From Streptomyces olivochromogenes (GTDB lineage Bacteria > Actinomycetota > Actinomycetes > Streptomycetales > Streptomycetaceae): DNA of 64,000 bases. Made by a program: the position numbers and the translations under genes. Shown in pieces: positions 27,603 to 36,089 of the stretch. The stretch covers positions 412,460 to 476,459 of the forward strand of contig NZ_KQ948452.1 in NCBI RefSeq assembly GCF_001514115.1. Reading direction: 5' to 3'. The notes beneath the pieces are model-generated. The model was not told the origin of the DNA, ran no database searches, and was given only the letters and a program-made list of their open reading frames with translations. Positions within the stretch are counted from its first letter, which is position 1; every line of letters starts with the position of its first letter.

Positions 27603-27815
27603 ACCGGGGGCACGAGCCCTGAACCGGGGGCGCGAGCCGCTTTTCCTCGCCCCCGCCGCCCCTACCCGTCCCACCCCCAAGGGCTCCGCCCCTTCAACCC
27701 CGCCAGGGGCGCTGCGCCCCCTGGACCCCCGCACGGCCTGAACGGCCTCGTCCTCAGACGCCGGACGGGCTGAAGACGCCGGGCGGGCCGGAGATGCGGG
27801 GCGAAGCCCCGCCCT

Positions 27816-27850
27816 GGGGGCGCGGGGAACTGCGTGCTCAGCCACCGTCG
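27816..27850 (+). repeat. Diverged copy of the 47-bp intergenic repeat
   Basis: GGGGGCGCGGGGAACTGCG followed by TGCTCAGCCACC matches the core of the repeats at 2744-3020. It is the plus-oriented form. The 27603-27889 gap also holds a GCGGGGCGAAGCCCCGC hairpin (27796-27812) and CGCCAGGGGCGCTGCGCCCCCTGG-like palindromes (about 27702-27723), but no gene. Confidence 0.6.
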
Positions 27851-27889
27851 GCCGTCAGCCGAGCGGCTTCAGGGGGACGGGCGCGTGGG

Positions 27890-27964
27890 TCATGGAGGGC
27901 GGTGGCCGTGGTTCGAGCGGCCCTTCTTCGTGCGCCACTTGCGTTTGCGGGTTCGTTTCGACAT
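27890..27964 (-). CDS. 50S ribosomal protein bL37
   Basis: A 24-residue protein, MSKRTRKRKWRTKKGRSN followed by HGHRPP. It matches the tiny, very basic bL37 protein found in mycobacterial and other actinobacterial large ribosomal subunits, including the NHG-x-RP ending and an N-terminal KR-rich stretch. It would bind 23S rRNA near the peptidyl transferase centre. ATG 27964-27962 has AAGAGG just upstream, with tight spacing. It lies alone on the minus strand, between the repeat-rich gap and the ybaK-like gene. The gene is easily missed because of its length; identity rests on similarity to the family I remember, not on a search. Confidence 0.75.
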   Translation of the reverse strand: MSKRTRKRKWRTKKGRSNHGHRPP

Positions 27965-28005
27965 GCCTCTTGTGCTTAACGCACGACGACGCATCCGTCG
28001 AGGGG

Positions 28006-28509
28006 TCACGCACGGGCGACCGGCGCGGACACCGCTTCCGTGAGGTGCGCCAGGTCGTCGGGTGCGAGCTCCACCTCAAGGCCCCGGCGGCCGGCCGAGA
28101 CGCAGATCGTGGCGTGGTGGTGGGCCGAGGCGTCCAGGACCGTACGGAGTCTCTTGCGCTGGCCCAGGGGGGAGATGCCGCCACGGACATAGCCCGTGGT
28201 GCGCTCGGCGGCCGCCGGGTCGGCCATGGCGGCGCGCTTGCCGCCCACCGCCGTGGCCAGGGCCTTCAGGTCCAGGGAGCCCGCGACGGGGACCACGGCG
28301 ACCACGAGGGAGCCGTCCACGTCCGCGACCAGGGTCTTGAAGACACGGTCGGGAGAGACGCCCATCGCCTCGGCGGCCTCCTCACCGTACGAGGGGTGCG
28401 CGGGGTCGTGCTCGTAGGCGTGGACCGTGTACGCGACGCCCGCCGCCGTCAGGGCCACCGTCGCCGGCGTGCCCCCGGACTGCTGCTGCTTCTTCGACTT
28501 CTTCGCCAA
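28006..28509 (-). CDS. ybaK: YbaK/EbsC family Cys-tRNA(Pro) deacylase
   Basis: A 167-aa trans-editing enzyme of the YbaK/ProX superfamily that hydrolyses mischarged Cys-tRNA-Pro. The conserved features are TPATVALTAAGVAYTVHAYEHD, VFKTLVADVDG with the catalytic Lys in FKT, and GYVRGGISPLGQRKR with the GxxSP loop. The length is standard. The start codon appears to be TTG (28509): the reading MAKKSKKQQQSGGTPA requires it, and GAAGG lies upstream. The next gene upstream on this strand (the LON-domain gene) ends only 13 nt away, so they are cotranscribed. Confidence 0.9.
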   Translation of the reverse strand: MAKKSKKQQQSGGTPATVALTAAGVAYTVHAYEHDPAHPSYGEEAAEAMGVSPDRVFKTLVADVDGSLVVAVVPVAGSLDLKALATAVGGKRAAMADPAAAERTTGYVRGGISPLGQRKRLRTVLDASAHHHATICVSAGRRGLEVELAPDDLAHLTEAVSAPVARA

Positions 28510-28522
28510 GGTGCCGAGGCCT

Positions 28523-29263
28523 TCAGTTGAGACTTGTCGGGTTGCGCGTCAGTTCCGCCGCGGGCAACGACGGCAGATTACGGATGATGGCGGTCTCGGC
28601 GCGCAGGAGTTTCAGCTCTTCGTGCAGGCGGGTGGCCGTGTCGGGGGCCTGGAGCAGCTTCTGCTTGGCCGGGATGTCGAGCATCACGGCGGCCGCCACC
28701 AGGTAGGAGACCACCGCCGGGTCGTCCGGCAGGTCCGCGCCGGTGGACAGTGAGCGTTCGCGGGCGCCCGCCAGCCGCTTCTGGTACTGGCGGAAGGCCC
28801 GCAGGACGCCCTCGGCGAGCGCGCCCGCCTCCTCGCCGGGTTCCTCCGGAAGTTCCTCCAGTTCGGCCGTCAGGAACGGGCCGGAGGCGTCCACCGACAG
28901 GAGCCGTACCCGTGTGGTGCCGGTGGCCAGTACCTCGAAACTGCCGTCGGCGCGCTCCCGGATGGTGGCCGCGTCCGCGACGCAGCCCACCTCGTGGAAG
29001 GCCTTGAGCGGGTCGTCGCCGAACCCGGCCGTGGGACCGCGCTGCGGCAGCGCCGTCTGGTCCGGCATGCCGGGTGCGGTGTGCGCGACCTCGTGGCCGT
29101 CGCGGATGGCGACGACGGCGAACCGGCGCGGTTCGTCCTCGGGGGTCTTCAGCAGTTCGCGCATCATGGCGCGATAGCGCTCCTCGAAAATGTTGAGGGG
29201 AAGCACGAGACCCGGGAACAGTACCGAGTTCAGGGGGAAGAGCGGGAGCCGGACGGTGGTCAC
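28523..29263 (-). CDS. LON peptidase substrate-binding domain protein
   Basis: A 246-aa protein consisting of a Lon N-terminal-like domain alone: LPLFPLNSVLFPGLVLPLNIFEERYRAMM is the hallmark first part. No AAA ATPase or Ser-Lys protease domain is present. Stand-alone LON domains are thought to bind protein substrates, but the partner is not known. The C-terminal half is helical (LSTGADLPDDPAVVSYLVAAAVMLDIPAKQKLLQ). GTG 29263 starts the protein. It lies 11 nt after the TPR-like gene and 13 nt before ybaK, forming a three-gene operon. Confidence 0.88.
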   Translation of the reverse strand: MTTVRLPLFPLNSVLFPGLVLPLNIFEERYRAMMRELLKTPEDEPRRFAVVAIRDGHEVAHTAPGMPDQTALPQRGPTAGFGDDPLKAFHEVGCVADAATIRERADGSFEVLATGTTRVRLLSVDASGPFLTAELEELPEEPGEEAGALAEGVLRAFRQYQKRLAGARERSLSTGADLPDDPAVVSYLVAAAVMLDIPAKQKLLQAPDTATRLHEELKLLRAETAIIRNLPSLPAAELTRNPTSLN

Positions 29264-29274
29264 GACGCGAAAGC

Positions 29275-30306
29275 CTAATGGTCGCCGGAGCGAGCGCGTC
29301 CGCCGTGCTCACTCCGTGGATGGAGGGGGATGTCCGAGGCGACCTCCAGGCGGACTCCGTCGCGCAGTTCCAGGAACTGGCCCAGCGGGTCGTCGGAGAC
29401 CCGGTCCCAGGGGAACGAGGTCGCGTACGGGCCGATCAGACGGAGCTGGTCCAGGGCGTCCTGCCAGCGCTCCAGCCTGATCAGGACGTAGGTGAGGAGG
29501 TTGCGCACCTCGGCGGGCCACGGGTCGGCGGGCGCGTATGCCGCCGAGACCGCGATCGCGAGGTCGGCCGCCTCGTCGAGCCGCTCACGCGGGATGACGG
29601 CCCGGCCGCCCTCGGTCAGATAGGCGAAGGCCGCGCGCACCGGAAGCGCCTGTACGAGTGAGCCGGGCAGCGCGTCCTGCGCGGCCCGCTCGGCGAAGTC
29701 GAAGCACTCGCGGTGCGAGCCGTACCAGGCGGCCGACAGGTACTTCAGGGCGGCCACGTGGCAGCCGTAGTGGTGCGGGGAGCGGCGTACGGCCTCGGCC
29801 CACAGCTTCTCGAACTCGGTGTGCCCGGCGTTGGTGCCACGGGCGTGGTCGAGCGCGATCCGCCAGGGCACCGGGTCGCGCGGGTCGCCTTCGGCGGCGG
29901 CGGCGATCAGCGGGCCGACCTCGCGCAGCAGCTCGGCGCGGGCGGGCGACTCCCACCAGCGGCGCACCGCGAGCTCGGCCTTGACCAGGAGCGCGTCCGG
30001 GTCGTGCGGGGACTCGCTCTGCCAGGTCTGGAGCCACTCGTCGCGGGTGCGCGCGAAAGCGGCGAGACGCCTGGCGTACCGGTCGCGGTTCTCCCACTCG
30101 GCGGCCTCGCGGGTGGCGGCGAGCAGTTTGGCCGCGATGTCGTACTCGCCGCGGGCCGCCGCGACGAGGGCCGGGGCGAGCCGTTCGTCCGGGGCGTCCA
30201 GCAGTACCTCGTCGTCGGCGGGCAGTCCGGCGGCGAGGCGCGAAGTGTTCTTGACCATCCGGGCCGTACGGATGAACGCGCGCAGCAGTGCCATGGTGTC
30301 GACCAT
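29275..30306 (-). CDS. Hypothetical TPR-like helical protein
   Basis: A 343-aa soluble protein that I do not recognise as a named family. The sequence is almost all helical and Ala/Trp/Arg-rich, with repeats of the AAKLLAATREAAEWENRDRYARR and DALLVKAELAVRRWW type that suggest TPR or SEL-like stacking. It ends with a disordered HGGRARSGDH tail. The start is uncertain: ATG 30306 (MVDTMALLRAF) is preferred, while a GTG at 30351 would add 15 residues. Neither has a clear Shine-Dalgarno. It is the first gene of the operon with the LON-domain and YbaK genes. Its upstream region is unusually A/T-rich. Confidence 0.72.
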   Translation of the reverse strand: MVDTMALLRAFIRTARMVKNTSRLAAGLPADDEVLLDAPDERLAPALVAAARGEYDIAAKLLAATREAAEWENRDRYARRLAAFARTRDEWLQTWQSESPHDPDALLVKAELAVRRWWESPARAELLREVGPLIAAAAEGDPRDPVPWRIALDHARGTNAGHTEFEKLWAEAVRRSPHHYGCHVAALKYLSAAWYGSHRECFDFAERAAQDALPGSLVQALPVRAAFAYLTEGGRAVIPRERLDEAADLAIAVSAAYAPADPWPAEVRNLLTYVLIRLERWQDALDQLRLIGPYATSFPWDRVSDDPLGQFLELRDGVRLEVASDIPLHPRSEHGGRARSGDH

Positions 30307-30351
30307 TGAAAGCCGCAGGTCGGAGCTGTACCAGAGGGTGCGCGGTGACAC

Positions 30352-30487
30352 TTTCGTAACCCTCGTTTGGTTGTATGTCAGATGGTCAAGGGTGAGTAAA
30401 AAGTGACTGTTGTTCTACTATTGAACACCTGTCAACAGTATGGCCGGATGCCGCCCCACCAGGCCCCGCCAGGCCCCATCAGGCCTC
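30352..30487. other. A/T-rich intergenic region with inverted repeat
   Basis: The region 30352-30440 has a much higher A/T content than its surroundings. ACTGTTG (30406-30412) and CAACAGT (30433-30439) form a 7-bp inverted repeat with a 20-nt spacer. On the minus strand the right arm contains TTGACA, a perfect -35 hexamer for the operon at 30306, but I see no well-spaced -10. It probably holds the promoter and an operator. Confidence 0.45.
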
Positions 30488-32065
30488 TCAGCTGCGGCGC
30501 AGCAGCCGGGTCGCCCCCGCCGCCACCGTCGTCGCCAGGATCCAGCCCAGGAGGATCACCACCGCGGCCAGCCACTGCCAGGCGCCGCGCAGCTGCCAGA
30601 CGTCCACCTGGCCGAGGTCGATCACCGGCAGCAGCAGGTCGAGGGCGAACAGCGCGGCGTTCCACGGCGGATGCCCGCCGTTCACCGGGGTGTGGGTCGC
30701 GTGCGAGAAGGCGATCGAGGACATCGCCCACAGCACCGCCATCCACAGGGCCGCCCGGCCGGGCCGGTACCCGTAGGCGACCGTCCAGTCCTGCGCGTAT
30801 CCCCACAGCTTGGCCGCGAGCGGCAGGGTCTCGCGGCGGCGGCGCTGCTTGGCGAGCAGCACCTCGCGCGCGTCCTCGTCCTCGCCGGAGTCGCGCAGCA
30901 CGGTGGCCAGCCGCTCGTACGGCTCCGGGCTGTACTCCGCGGTCGCCGCCGCCACCCACTCCAGGCGCCGGGTCAGCGGGAAGCCCCCCTGCGGTACGAG
31001 GTTCTCGTAGCTGAAGCCGCCCATGTGGAGGTTGCCCGGGCCCGGCCAGCTGTCGGCCCGGTCGACGAGATTGACGATCCGCGCACCCGACAGGACCACC
31101 TTGCCCCGCTCGGGACGCTCCCCGAGGAAGCGCAGCTCGGGCGTCTGCACCCGCAGCAGGGACAGCCCCTGGTCGTCGTCGAAGGTGAAACGGGCCCGCT
31201 CGAAGTCGAGGGCGTCCCCGAACCGTCCGTCGTCGAGGCGGATCCCGCCCTGGCACTCGAAGGGCTGCACCAGCGTTCCGCGCGCCGGGGTGGTGCCGCT
31301 GGTCAGCAGGGGATTGCCGAGGCCCGCGGGGGTCATGTAGAGCGTGCGGTTGACGGTCAGCTGGGGAGCGTTCAGGGCGAGCCGCGAGTACGGGTTGGTC
31401 AGCTTGCTGCCGCGCAGGCTGAGCGAGACACCGACGGTGGCGCCACGCAGGCTCAGCTCACCGTGCGACTCCAGCATCTCGGCCTGCAGGTCCTGCCCCA
31501 CGGTCATGCCGTCGCCGGTGAGTGAGCGGCCGCGCCGGTCCCGGTAGACCACGGCCTGGTTGAGCAGCAGATCCGTACCGATCTGCGCGTCGGTCAGCCG
31601 CACCCCGTTGTGGAAACGGCAGCGGGGCAGATGCAGATCGCCCTCGGTGTGCACCCGGGCCGCCTCCAGGCGCGGCACCGAGCAGTTGACCAGACGTACG
31701 GTCGTGAAGTGCGCCTCCGGCAGCAGGACCTCCTTCTCGAACCGGCAGCCCTTCAGCTCGACGTACGGCACCACCGTGCCGCCCGCGAGGTCGAGGACGT
31801 CCGTGATCCGCACACCGGTCAGCTTCAGGGAGGCGACCCGGCCCTGGAGGGCGGGCGGCCCGTCGAGCAGCAGCCATGCCACGATCCGGGCCCGGACACT
31901 GCGCTCGGGCCCCCAGGGATGGCCGCCGTGCGGATCGTCCACGGTCATGTCCCCGCTGCGCAGGTCGTACACGCTGCCGTTGCGGAAGGCCTGCCACATC
32001 CCGGCCTCGGCGGCGGTCAACTCGTCCGGCAGGTCCCCACCGCGGACGCCGGCACCCTCGGTCAC
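30488..32065 (-). CDS. Pentapeptide-repeat-like membrane protein
   Basis: A 525-aa protein with two parts. Residues about 45-320 show a regular alternation of short strands with small loops (LKLTGVRITDVLDLAGG, VRLVNCSVPRLEAARVH, GATVGVSLSLRGSKL), as in right-handed beta-helix or pentapeptide-like repeats. The C-terminal 130 residues carry a KQRRRRETLP linker and three hydrophobic helices (about 425-445, 460-480 and 500-520). Databases often call relatives 'membrane-associated oxidoreductase', for which I see no cofactor motif. GTG 32065 has a good GGAGGGAC site. It is divergent from hisD. Function unknown; a membrane-attached scaffold is possible. Confidence 0.75.
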   Translation of the reverse strand: MTEGAGVRGGDLPDELTAAEAGMWQAFRNGSVYDLRSGDMTVDDPHGGHPWGPERSVRARIVAWLLLDGPPALQGRVASLKLTGVRITDVLDLAGGTVVPYVELKGCRFEKEVLLPEAHFTTVRLVNCSVPRLEAARVHTEGDLHLPRCRFHNGVRLTDAQIGTDLLLNQAVVYRDRRGRSLTGDGMTVGQDLQAEMLESHGELSLRGATVGVSLSLRGSKLTNPYSRLALNAPQLTVNRTLYMTPAGLGNPLLTSGTTPARGTLVQPFECQGGIRLDDGRFGDALDFERARFTFDDDQGLSLLRVQTPELRFLGERPERGKVVLSGARIVNLVDRADSWPGPGNLHMGGFSYENLVPQGGFPLTRRLEWVAAATAEYSPEPYERLATVLRDSGEDEDAREVLLAKQRRRRETLPLAAKLWGYAQDWTVAYGYRPGRAALWMAVLWAMSSIAFSHATHTPVNGGHPPWNAALFALDLLLPVIDLGQVDVWQLRGAWQWLAAVVILLGWILATTVAAGATRLLRRS

Positions 32066-32180
32066 GTCACGTCCCTCCCTCCCCAGCTACTGGCGGGTTT
32101 CGTACAGCCGTTCATGCCCGCTGTGTGACGGGCCGAACGCTATTGGTGACGGAGATCTCCAGGGGGAGCCTGGGACGGCT

Positions 32181-32199
32181 TGTATCAGCCATTGATACA
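32181..32199. promoter_or_regulatory. Palindromic operator candidate upstream of hisD
   Basis: TGTATCA-GCCAT-TGATACA is a perfect 7-bp inverted repeat with 5-nt spacer. It overlaps a possible -35 (TTGATA, 32192-32197) that pairs at 16 nt with TATCGC (32214-32219). It sits 41-59 nt before the hisD GTG and 116 nt before the divergent gene. This is a plausible repressor site for the his operon. Confidence 0.5.
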
Positions 32200-32239
32200 G
32201 GCGTCCGGCGCCTTATCGCCGTCTGAGAGAATTGGGACC

Positions 32240-33580
32240 GTGCTGCAATCTCTTCGTATGGCCCGAATCGATCTGCGCGGCGACGCCCTCCCCGAGGGCT
32301 CCGCCCTGCGCGACCTGCTGCCCCGAGCCGACTTCGACGTATTGGCCGCCCTGGAGAAGGTGCGTCCGATCTGCGAGGCCGTGCATCATCGTGGCGACGC
32401 GGCGCTGATCGACTACGCGGAGAAATTCGACGGGGTGCGGCTGGCCTCCGTACGGGTCCCGGCCCAGGCCCTCGCCGAGGCCCTGGAGCAGCTCGACCCG
32501 GCCGTGCGCGCGGCCCTGGAGGAGTCCATCCGCCGCGCCCGCCTCGTCCACCGCGAGCAGCGCCGCGCCGCGCACACCACCCAGGTCGTGCCGGGCGGCT
32601 CGGTCACCGAGAAGTGGGTGCCGGTCGAGCGCGTCGGTCTGTACGCGCCCGGTGGGCGTTCGGTCTACCCCTCGTCCGTGATCATGAACGCGGTTCCGGC
32701 GCAGGAGGCCGGAGTCGCCTCCATGGCGCTCGCCTCCCCGCCGCAAAAAGAGTTCGGGGGGCTCCCGCACCCCACGATCCTCGCCGCCTGCGCCCTCCTC
32801 GGCATCGACGAGGTGTACGCGGTCGGCGGCGCCCAGGCCGTCGCGATGTTCGCGCACGGCACCGAGTCCTGCCCGCCCGCCAACATGGTCACCGGTCCCG
32901 GAAACATCTGGGTCGCCGCCGCCAAGCGCTACTTCACGGGCAAGATCGGCATCGACACCGAGGCCGGTCCCACCGAGATCGCGATCCTCGCGGACGAGAC
33001 CGCCGACCCGGTGCACGTGGCCTCCGACCTGATCAGCCAGGCCGAGCACGACCCGCTCGCCGCCGCCGTCCTCGTCACGGACTCCGTCGAGCTGGCGGAG
33101 GCGGTCGAGAAGGAGCTGGAGCCGCAGGTCGCGGCCACCAAGCACATCGAGGACCGGATCGTCCCCGCGCTCAGCGGCAGGCAGTCCGCGATCGTCCTCG
33201 TCGACGGCGTGGACGAGGGCCTGCGGGTCGTCGACGCGTACGGCGCCGAGCACCTGGAGATCCAGACGGCGGACGCGGCCGCCGTCGCCGGCCGGGTGAA
33301 GAACGCGGGCGCGATCTTCGTCGGCGCCTGGGCGCCGGTGTCGCTGGGCGACTACTGCGCGGGCTCCAACCACGTGCTGCCCACCGGCGGCTGCGCCTGC
33401 CACTCCTCGGGGCTGAGCGTCCAGTCCTTCCTGCGCGGGATCCACATCGTGGACTACACGCGCGACGCCCTCGCCGAGGTGGCGCACCACGTGGTGACGC
33501 TCGCGGAGGCGGAGGACCTGCCGGCCCACGGGGCGGCGATCAAGGCTCGTTTCGGGTGGAAGGTTCCAGAGAGCAAGTGA
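32240..33580 (+). CDS. hisD: Histidinol dehydrogenase
   Basis: A 446-aa NAD-dependent enzyme for the last two steps of histidine synthesis (L-histidinol to L-histidine). Recognisable features are [34 protein letters not shown] NAD-binding residues, [11 protein letters not shown], the zinc-site region [11 protein letters not shown] with Gln and His in [10 protein letters not shown], and [10 protein letters not shown]. The start is uncertain between GTG 32240, with GAGAAT (32227-32232) ending seven nt upstream as a leaderless signal, and ATG 32258, whose product would start MARIDLRGD. It heads the operon hisDCB-orf-hisH-priA-ridA-hisF and ends overlapping hisC. Confidence 0.95.
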   Translation: MLQSLRMARIDLRGDALPEGSALRDLLPRADFDVLAALEKVRPICEAVHHRGDAALIDYAEKFDGVRLASVRVPAQALAEALEQLDPAVRAALEESIRRARLVHREQRRAAHTTQVVPGGSVTEKWVPVERVGLYAPGGRSVYPSSVIMNAVPAQEAGVASMALASPPQKEFGGLPHPTILAACALLGIDEVYAVGGAQAVAMFAHGTESCPPANMVTGPGNIWVAAAKRYFTGKIGIDTEAGPTEIAILADETADPVHVASDLISQAEHDPLAAAVLVTDSVELAEAVEKELEPQVAATKHIEDRIVPALSGRQSAIVLVDGVDEGLRVVDAYGAEHLEIQTADAAAVAGRVKNAGAIFVGAWAPVSLGDYCAGSNHVLPTGGCACHSSGLSVQSFLRGIHIVDYTRDALAEVAHHVVTLAEAEDLPAHGAAIKARFGWKVPESK

Positions 33581-34692
33581 CCGGTATCGACGATCTTCCC
33601 GTACGGGACGAGCTGCGCGGCAAGTCCCCCTACGGCGCGCCCCAACTCGACGTGCCCGTAAGGCTGAACACCAACGAGAACCCGTACCCGCTGCCCGAAC
33701 CGCTCGTCGAGCGGATCGCCGAGCGGGTCCGCGAGGCCGCCCGCAACCTCAACCGCTACCCCGACCGCGACGCGGTGGAGCTCCGCACCGAGCTGGCCAA
33801 GTACCTGACGAGGACCGGCGGGCACCGGGTCGACGTCGAGAACGTCTGGGCGGCCAACGGCTCGAACGAGGTCATCCAGCAGCTGCTGCAGACCTTCGGC
33901 GGCCCCGGCCGTACGGCGATCGGCTTCGAGCCCTCGTACTCGATGCACGCGCTCATCGCGCGCGGCACCGGCACGGCCTGGATCTCGGGTCCCCGCAGCG
34001 AGGACTTCACGATCGACCGGGCCGCCGCCGAGCGGGCCATCGCCGAGAGCCGCCCGGACGTCGTCTTCATCACCACCCCCAACAACCCCACGGGCAACGC
34101 GGTGCCGCGCGAGACGGTCCTCGCGCTGTACGAGGCGGCGCAGGCCGCCCGGCCCTCCATGGTCGTGGTCGACGAGGCGTACATCGAGTTCAGCCACGGC
34201 GACTCGCTGCTGCCGCTGATCGAGGGCCGGCCGAATCTCGTCGTGTCGCGGACGATGTCGAAGGCGTTCGGCGCGGCCGGACTGCGCCTCGGCTATCTCG
34301 CCGCGCACCCCGCGGTCGTCGACGCGGTCCAGCTCGTACGGCTGCCCTACCACCTGTCGGCCGTCGCGCAGGCCACCGCCCTGGCCGCCCTGGAGCACAC
34401 CGACACGCTGCTCGGGTACGTCGAGCAGCTGAAGGCCGAGCGTGACCGCCTGGTCGCCGAACTGCGTGCGATCGGGTACGAGGTGACCGAGTCCGACGCG
34501 AACTTCGTCCAGTTCGGGCGATTCGACGGCGAGGGTGGCTCCCACGAGGCCTGGCAGAAGATCCTCGACCGGGGCGTCCTGGTCCGGGACAACGGCGTAC
34601 CGGGATGGCTGCGGGTCTCCGCCGGCACCCCGGCCGAAAACGACGCGTTCCTGGACGCGGTCCGTGAGTTGAAGAAGGAGCAGAGCGCATGA
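33577..34692 (+). CDS. hisC: Histidinol-phosphate aminotransferase
   Basis: A 371-aa PLP enzyme converting imidazole-acetol phosphate and glutamate to L-histidinol phosphate. Visible are the N-terminal [12 protein letters not shown], the PLP-site segment [13 protein letters not shown], the aspartate region [10 protein letters not shown] and the Schiff-base lysine in [17 protein letters not shown]. It is a class I/II aminotransferase of normal HisC length. GTG 33577 overlaps the hisD stop by four bases (GTGA), a typical translational coupling. Confidence 0.95.
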   Translation: MTGIDDLPVRDELRGKSPYGAPQLDVPVRLNTNENPYPLPEPLVERIAERVREAARNLNRYPDRDAVELRTELAKYLTRTGGHRVDVENVWAANGSNEVIQQLLQTFGGPGRTAIGFEPSYSMHALIARGTGTAWISGPRSEDFTIDRAAAERAIAESRPDVVFITTPNNPTGNAVPRETVLALYEAAQAARPSMVVVDEAYIEFSHGDSLLPLIEGRPNLVVSRTMSKAFGAAGLRLGYLAAHPAVVDAVQLVRLPYHLSAVAQATALAALEHTDTLLGYVEQLKAERDRLVAELRAIGYEVTESDANFVQFGRFDGEGGSHEAWQKILDRGVLVRDNGVPGWLRVSAGTPAENDAFLDAVRELKKEQSA

Positions 34693-35282
34693 GCCGCGTC
34701 GGAAGAGTGGAGCGGACGACCAAGGAGACGTCGGTCCTCGTCGAGATCGATCTCGACGGGTCCGGCAAGGTCGAGGTGTCGACGGGCGTCGGTTTCTACG
34801 ACCACATGCTCGACCAGCTCGGCCGGCACGGTCTGTTCGACCTGACCGTGAAGACCGAGGGCGACCTGCACATCGACTCGCACCACACCATCGAGGACAC
34901 CGCCCTCGCGCTCGGCGCCGCCTTCAAGCAGGCACTCGGCGACAAGGTGGGCATCTACCGCTTCGGCAACTGCACGGTCCCGCTGGACGAGTCCCTCGCC
35001 CAGGTGACCGTCGACCTGTCGGGCCGCCCGTACCTCGTGCACACCGAGCCCGAGAACATGGCGCCGATGATCGGCGAGTACGACACGACGATGACCCGGC
35101 ACATCCTGGAGTCCTTCGTCGCCCAGGCCCAGATCGCACTGCACGTGCACGTGCCCTACGGACGCAACGCGCACCACATCGTGGAGTGCCAGTTCAAGGC
35201 GCTCGCCCGGGCGCTGCGGTACGCCTCCGAGCGCGACCCGCGCGCCGCCGGCATCCTCCCCTCCACGAAGGGCGCGCTGTAA
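34689..35282 (+). CDS. hisB: Imidazoleglycerol-phosphate dehydratase
   Basis: A 197-aa manganese enzyme for the sixth step of histidine synthesis. The His-rich metal motifs are present: [28 protein letters not shown] and [17 protein letters not shown]. Like most bacteria outside the enterics, this is the monofunctional form, without a HisB-N phosphatase domain. ATG 34689 overlaps the hisC stop (ATGA). The next cistron starts 4 nt after the stop. Confidence 0.96.
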   Translation: MSRVGRVERTTKETSVLVEIDLDGSGKVEVSTGVGFYDHMLDQLGRHGLFDLTVKTEGDLHIDSHHTIEDTALALGAAFKQALGDKVGIYRFGNCTVPLDESLAQVTVDLSGRPYLVHTEPENMAPMIGEYDTTMTRHILESFVAQAQIALHVHVPYGRNAHHIVECQFKALARALRYASERDPRAAGILPSTKGAL

Positions 35283-35286
35283 AGCC

Positions 35287-35451
35287 ATGACAGGTCTCAA
35301 CACCATCCTCATCGTCGTCGGGCTCTTCCTCCTGGGCGGTGTCTACTCCTTCGTCAAGCAGAAGATGCCCGCGAGTCTCATCGTGCTGCTCTCCTTCGGC
35401 GCCGCGATGTGTCTGATCGCGGGCGTCATGAGGCTGGAGGTGTGGAATTGA
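35287..35451 (+). CDS. Small membrane protein inside the his operon
   Basis: A 54-aa protein with two hydrophobic segments, [19 protein letters not shown] (residues 4-22) and [19 protein letters not shown] (30-48), joined by VKQKMPA. ATG 35287 begins four bases after the hisB stop and its TGA overlaps the TTG start of hisH, so it is translated as part of the operon. Its coding bias is strong (third positions almost all G/C). I recognise it only as a hypothetical small integral membrane protein; its job in a cytoplasmic pathway is unknown. Confidence 0.82.
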   Translation: MTGLNTILIVVGLFLLGGVYSFVKQKMPASLIVLLSFGAAMCLIAGVMRLEVWN

Positions 35452-36089
35452 CCGCTCCTAAGAAGGTCGTCGTCTTCGATTACGGCTTCGGGAACGTGCG
35501 TTCCGCCGAGCGTGCCCTCGCGCGCGCGGGCGCCGAGGTCGAGATAACGCGTGACTTCGACAAGGCCATGAACGCGGACGGACTGCTGGTGCCCGGCGTC
35601 GGCGCCTTCGCCGCCTGCATGAAGGGCCTCAAGGACGCCCGCGGCGACTGGATCATCGGCCGCAGGCTGTCCGGTGGCCGCCCGGTGATGGGCATCTGCG
35701 TCGGTATGCAGATCCTCTTCGCGCGCGGCATCGAGCACGGCGTGGAGGCCGAGGGCCTCGACGAGTGGCCCGGCACGGTCGAGCCGCTCCAGGCCGACAT
35801 CGTGCCCCACATGGGCTGGAACACGGTCGAGGCCCCGGCCGACTCCCGGCTCTTCTCGGGGCTCGACGCCGAGGCGCGCTTCTACTTCGTGCACTCCTAC
35901 GCCGTCCACGACTGGTCCCTGGAAGTCGGCAACCCGGCGCTGCGCGCCCCCCTGGTGACCTGGTCGACGCATGGCAAGCCCTTCGTGGCGGCCGTCGAGA
36001 ACGGCCCCCTGTGGGCCACGCAGTTCCACCCCGAGAAGTCCGGCGACGCCGGAGCCCAGCTCCTCACCAACTGGATCGGAACACTGTGA
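35448..36089 (+). CDS. hisH: Imidazole glycerol phosphate synthase, glutaminase subunit
   Basis: A 213-aa class I glutamine amidotransferase that feeds ammonia to HisF. The triad is present: Cys in [10 protein letters not shown], His and Glu in TQFHPEKSG. The N-terminus [15 protein letters not shown] is typical. The start is most likely TTG 35448, because GGAGG sits 7 nt upstream and the codon overlaps the previous stop (TTGA). GTG 35442 is possible but too close to that site. hisF lies three cistrons further, not adjacent. Confidence 0.94.
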   Translation: MTAPKKVVVFDYGFGNVRSAERALARAGAEVEITRDFDKAMNADGLLVPGVGAFAACMKGLKDARGDWIIGRRLSGGRPVMGICVGMQILFARGIEHGVEAEGLDEWPGTVEPLQADIVPHMGWNTVEAPADSRLFSGLDAEARFYFVHSYAVHDWSLEVGNPALRAPLVTWSTHGKPFVAAVENGPLWATQFHPEKSGDAGAQLLTNWIGTL

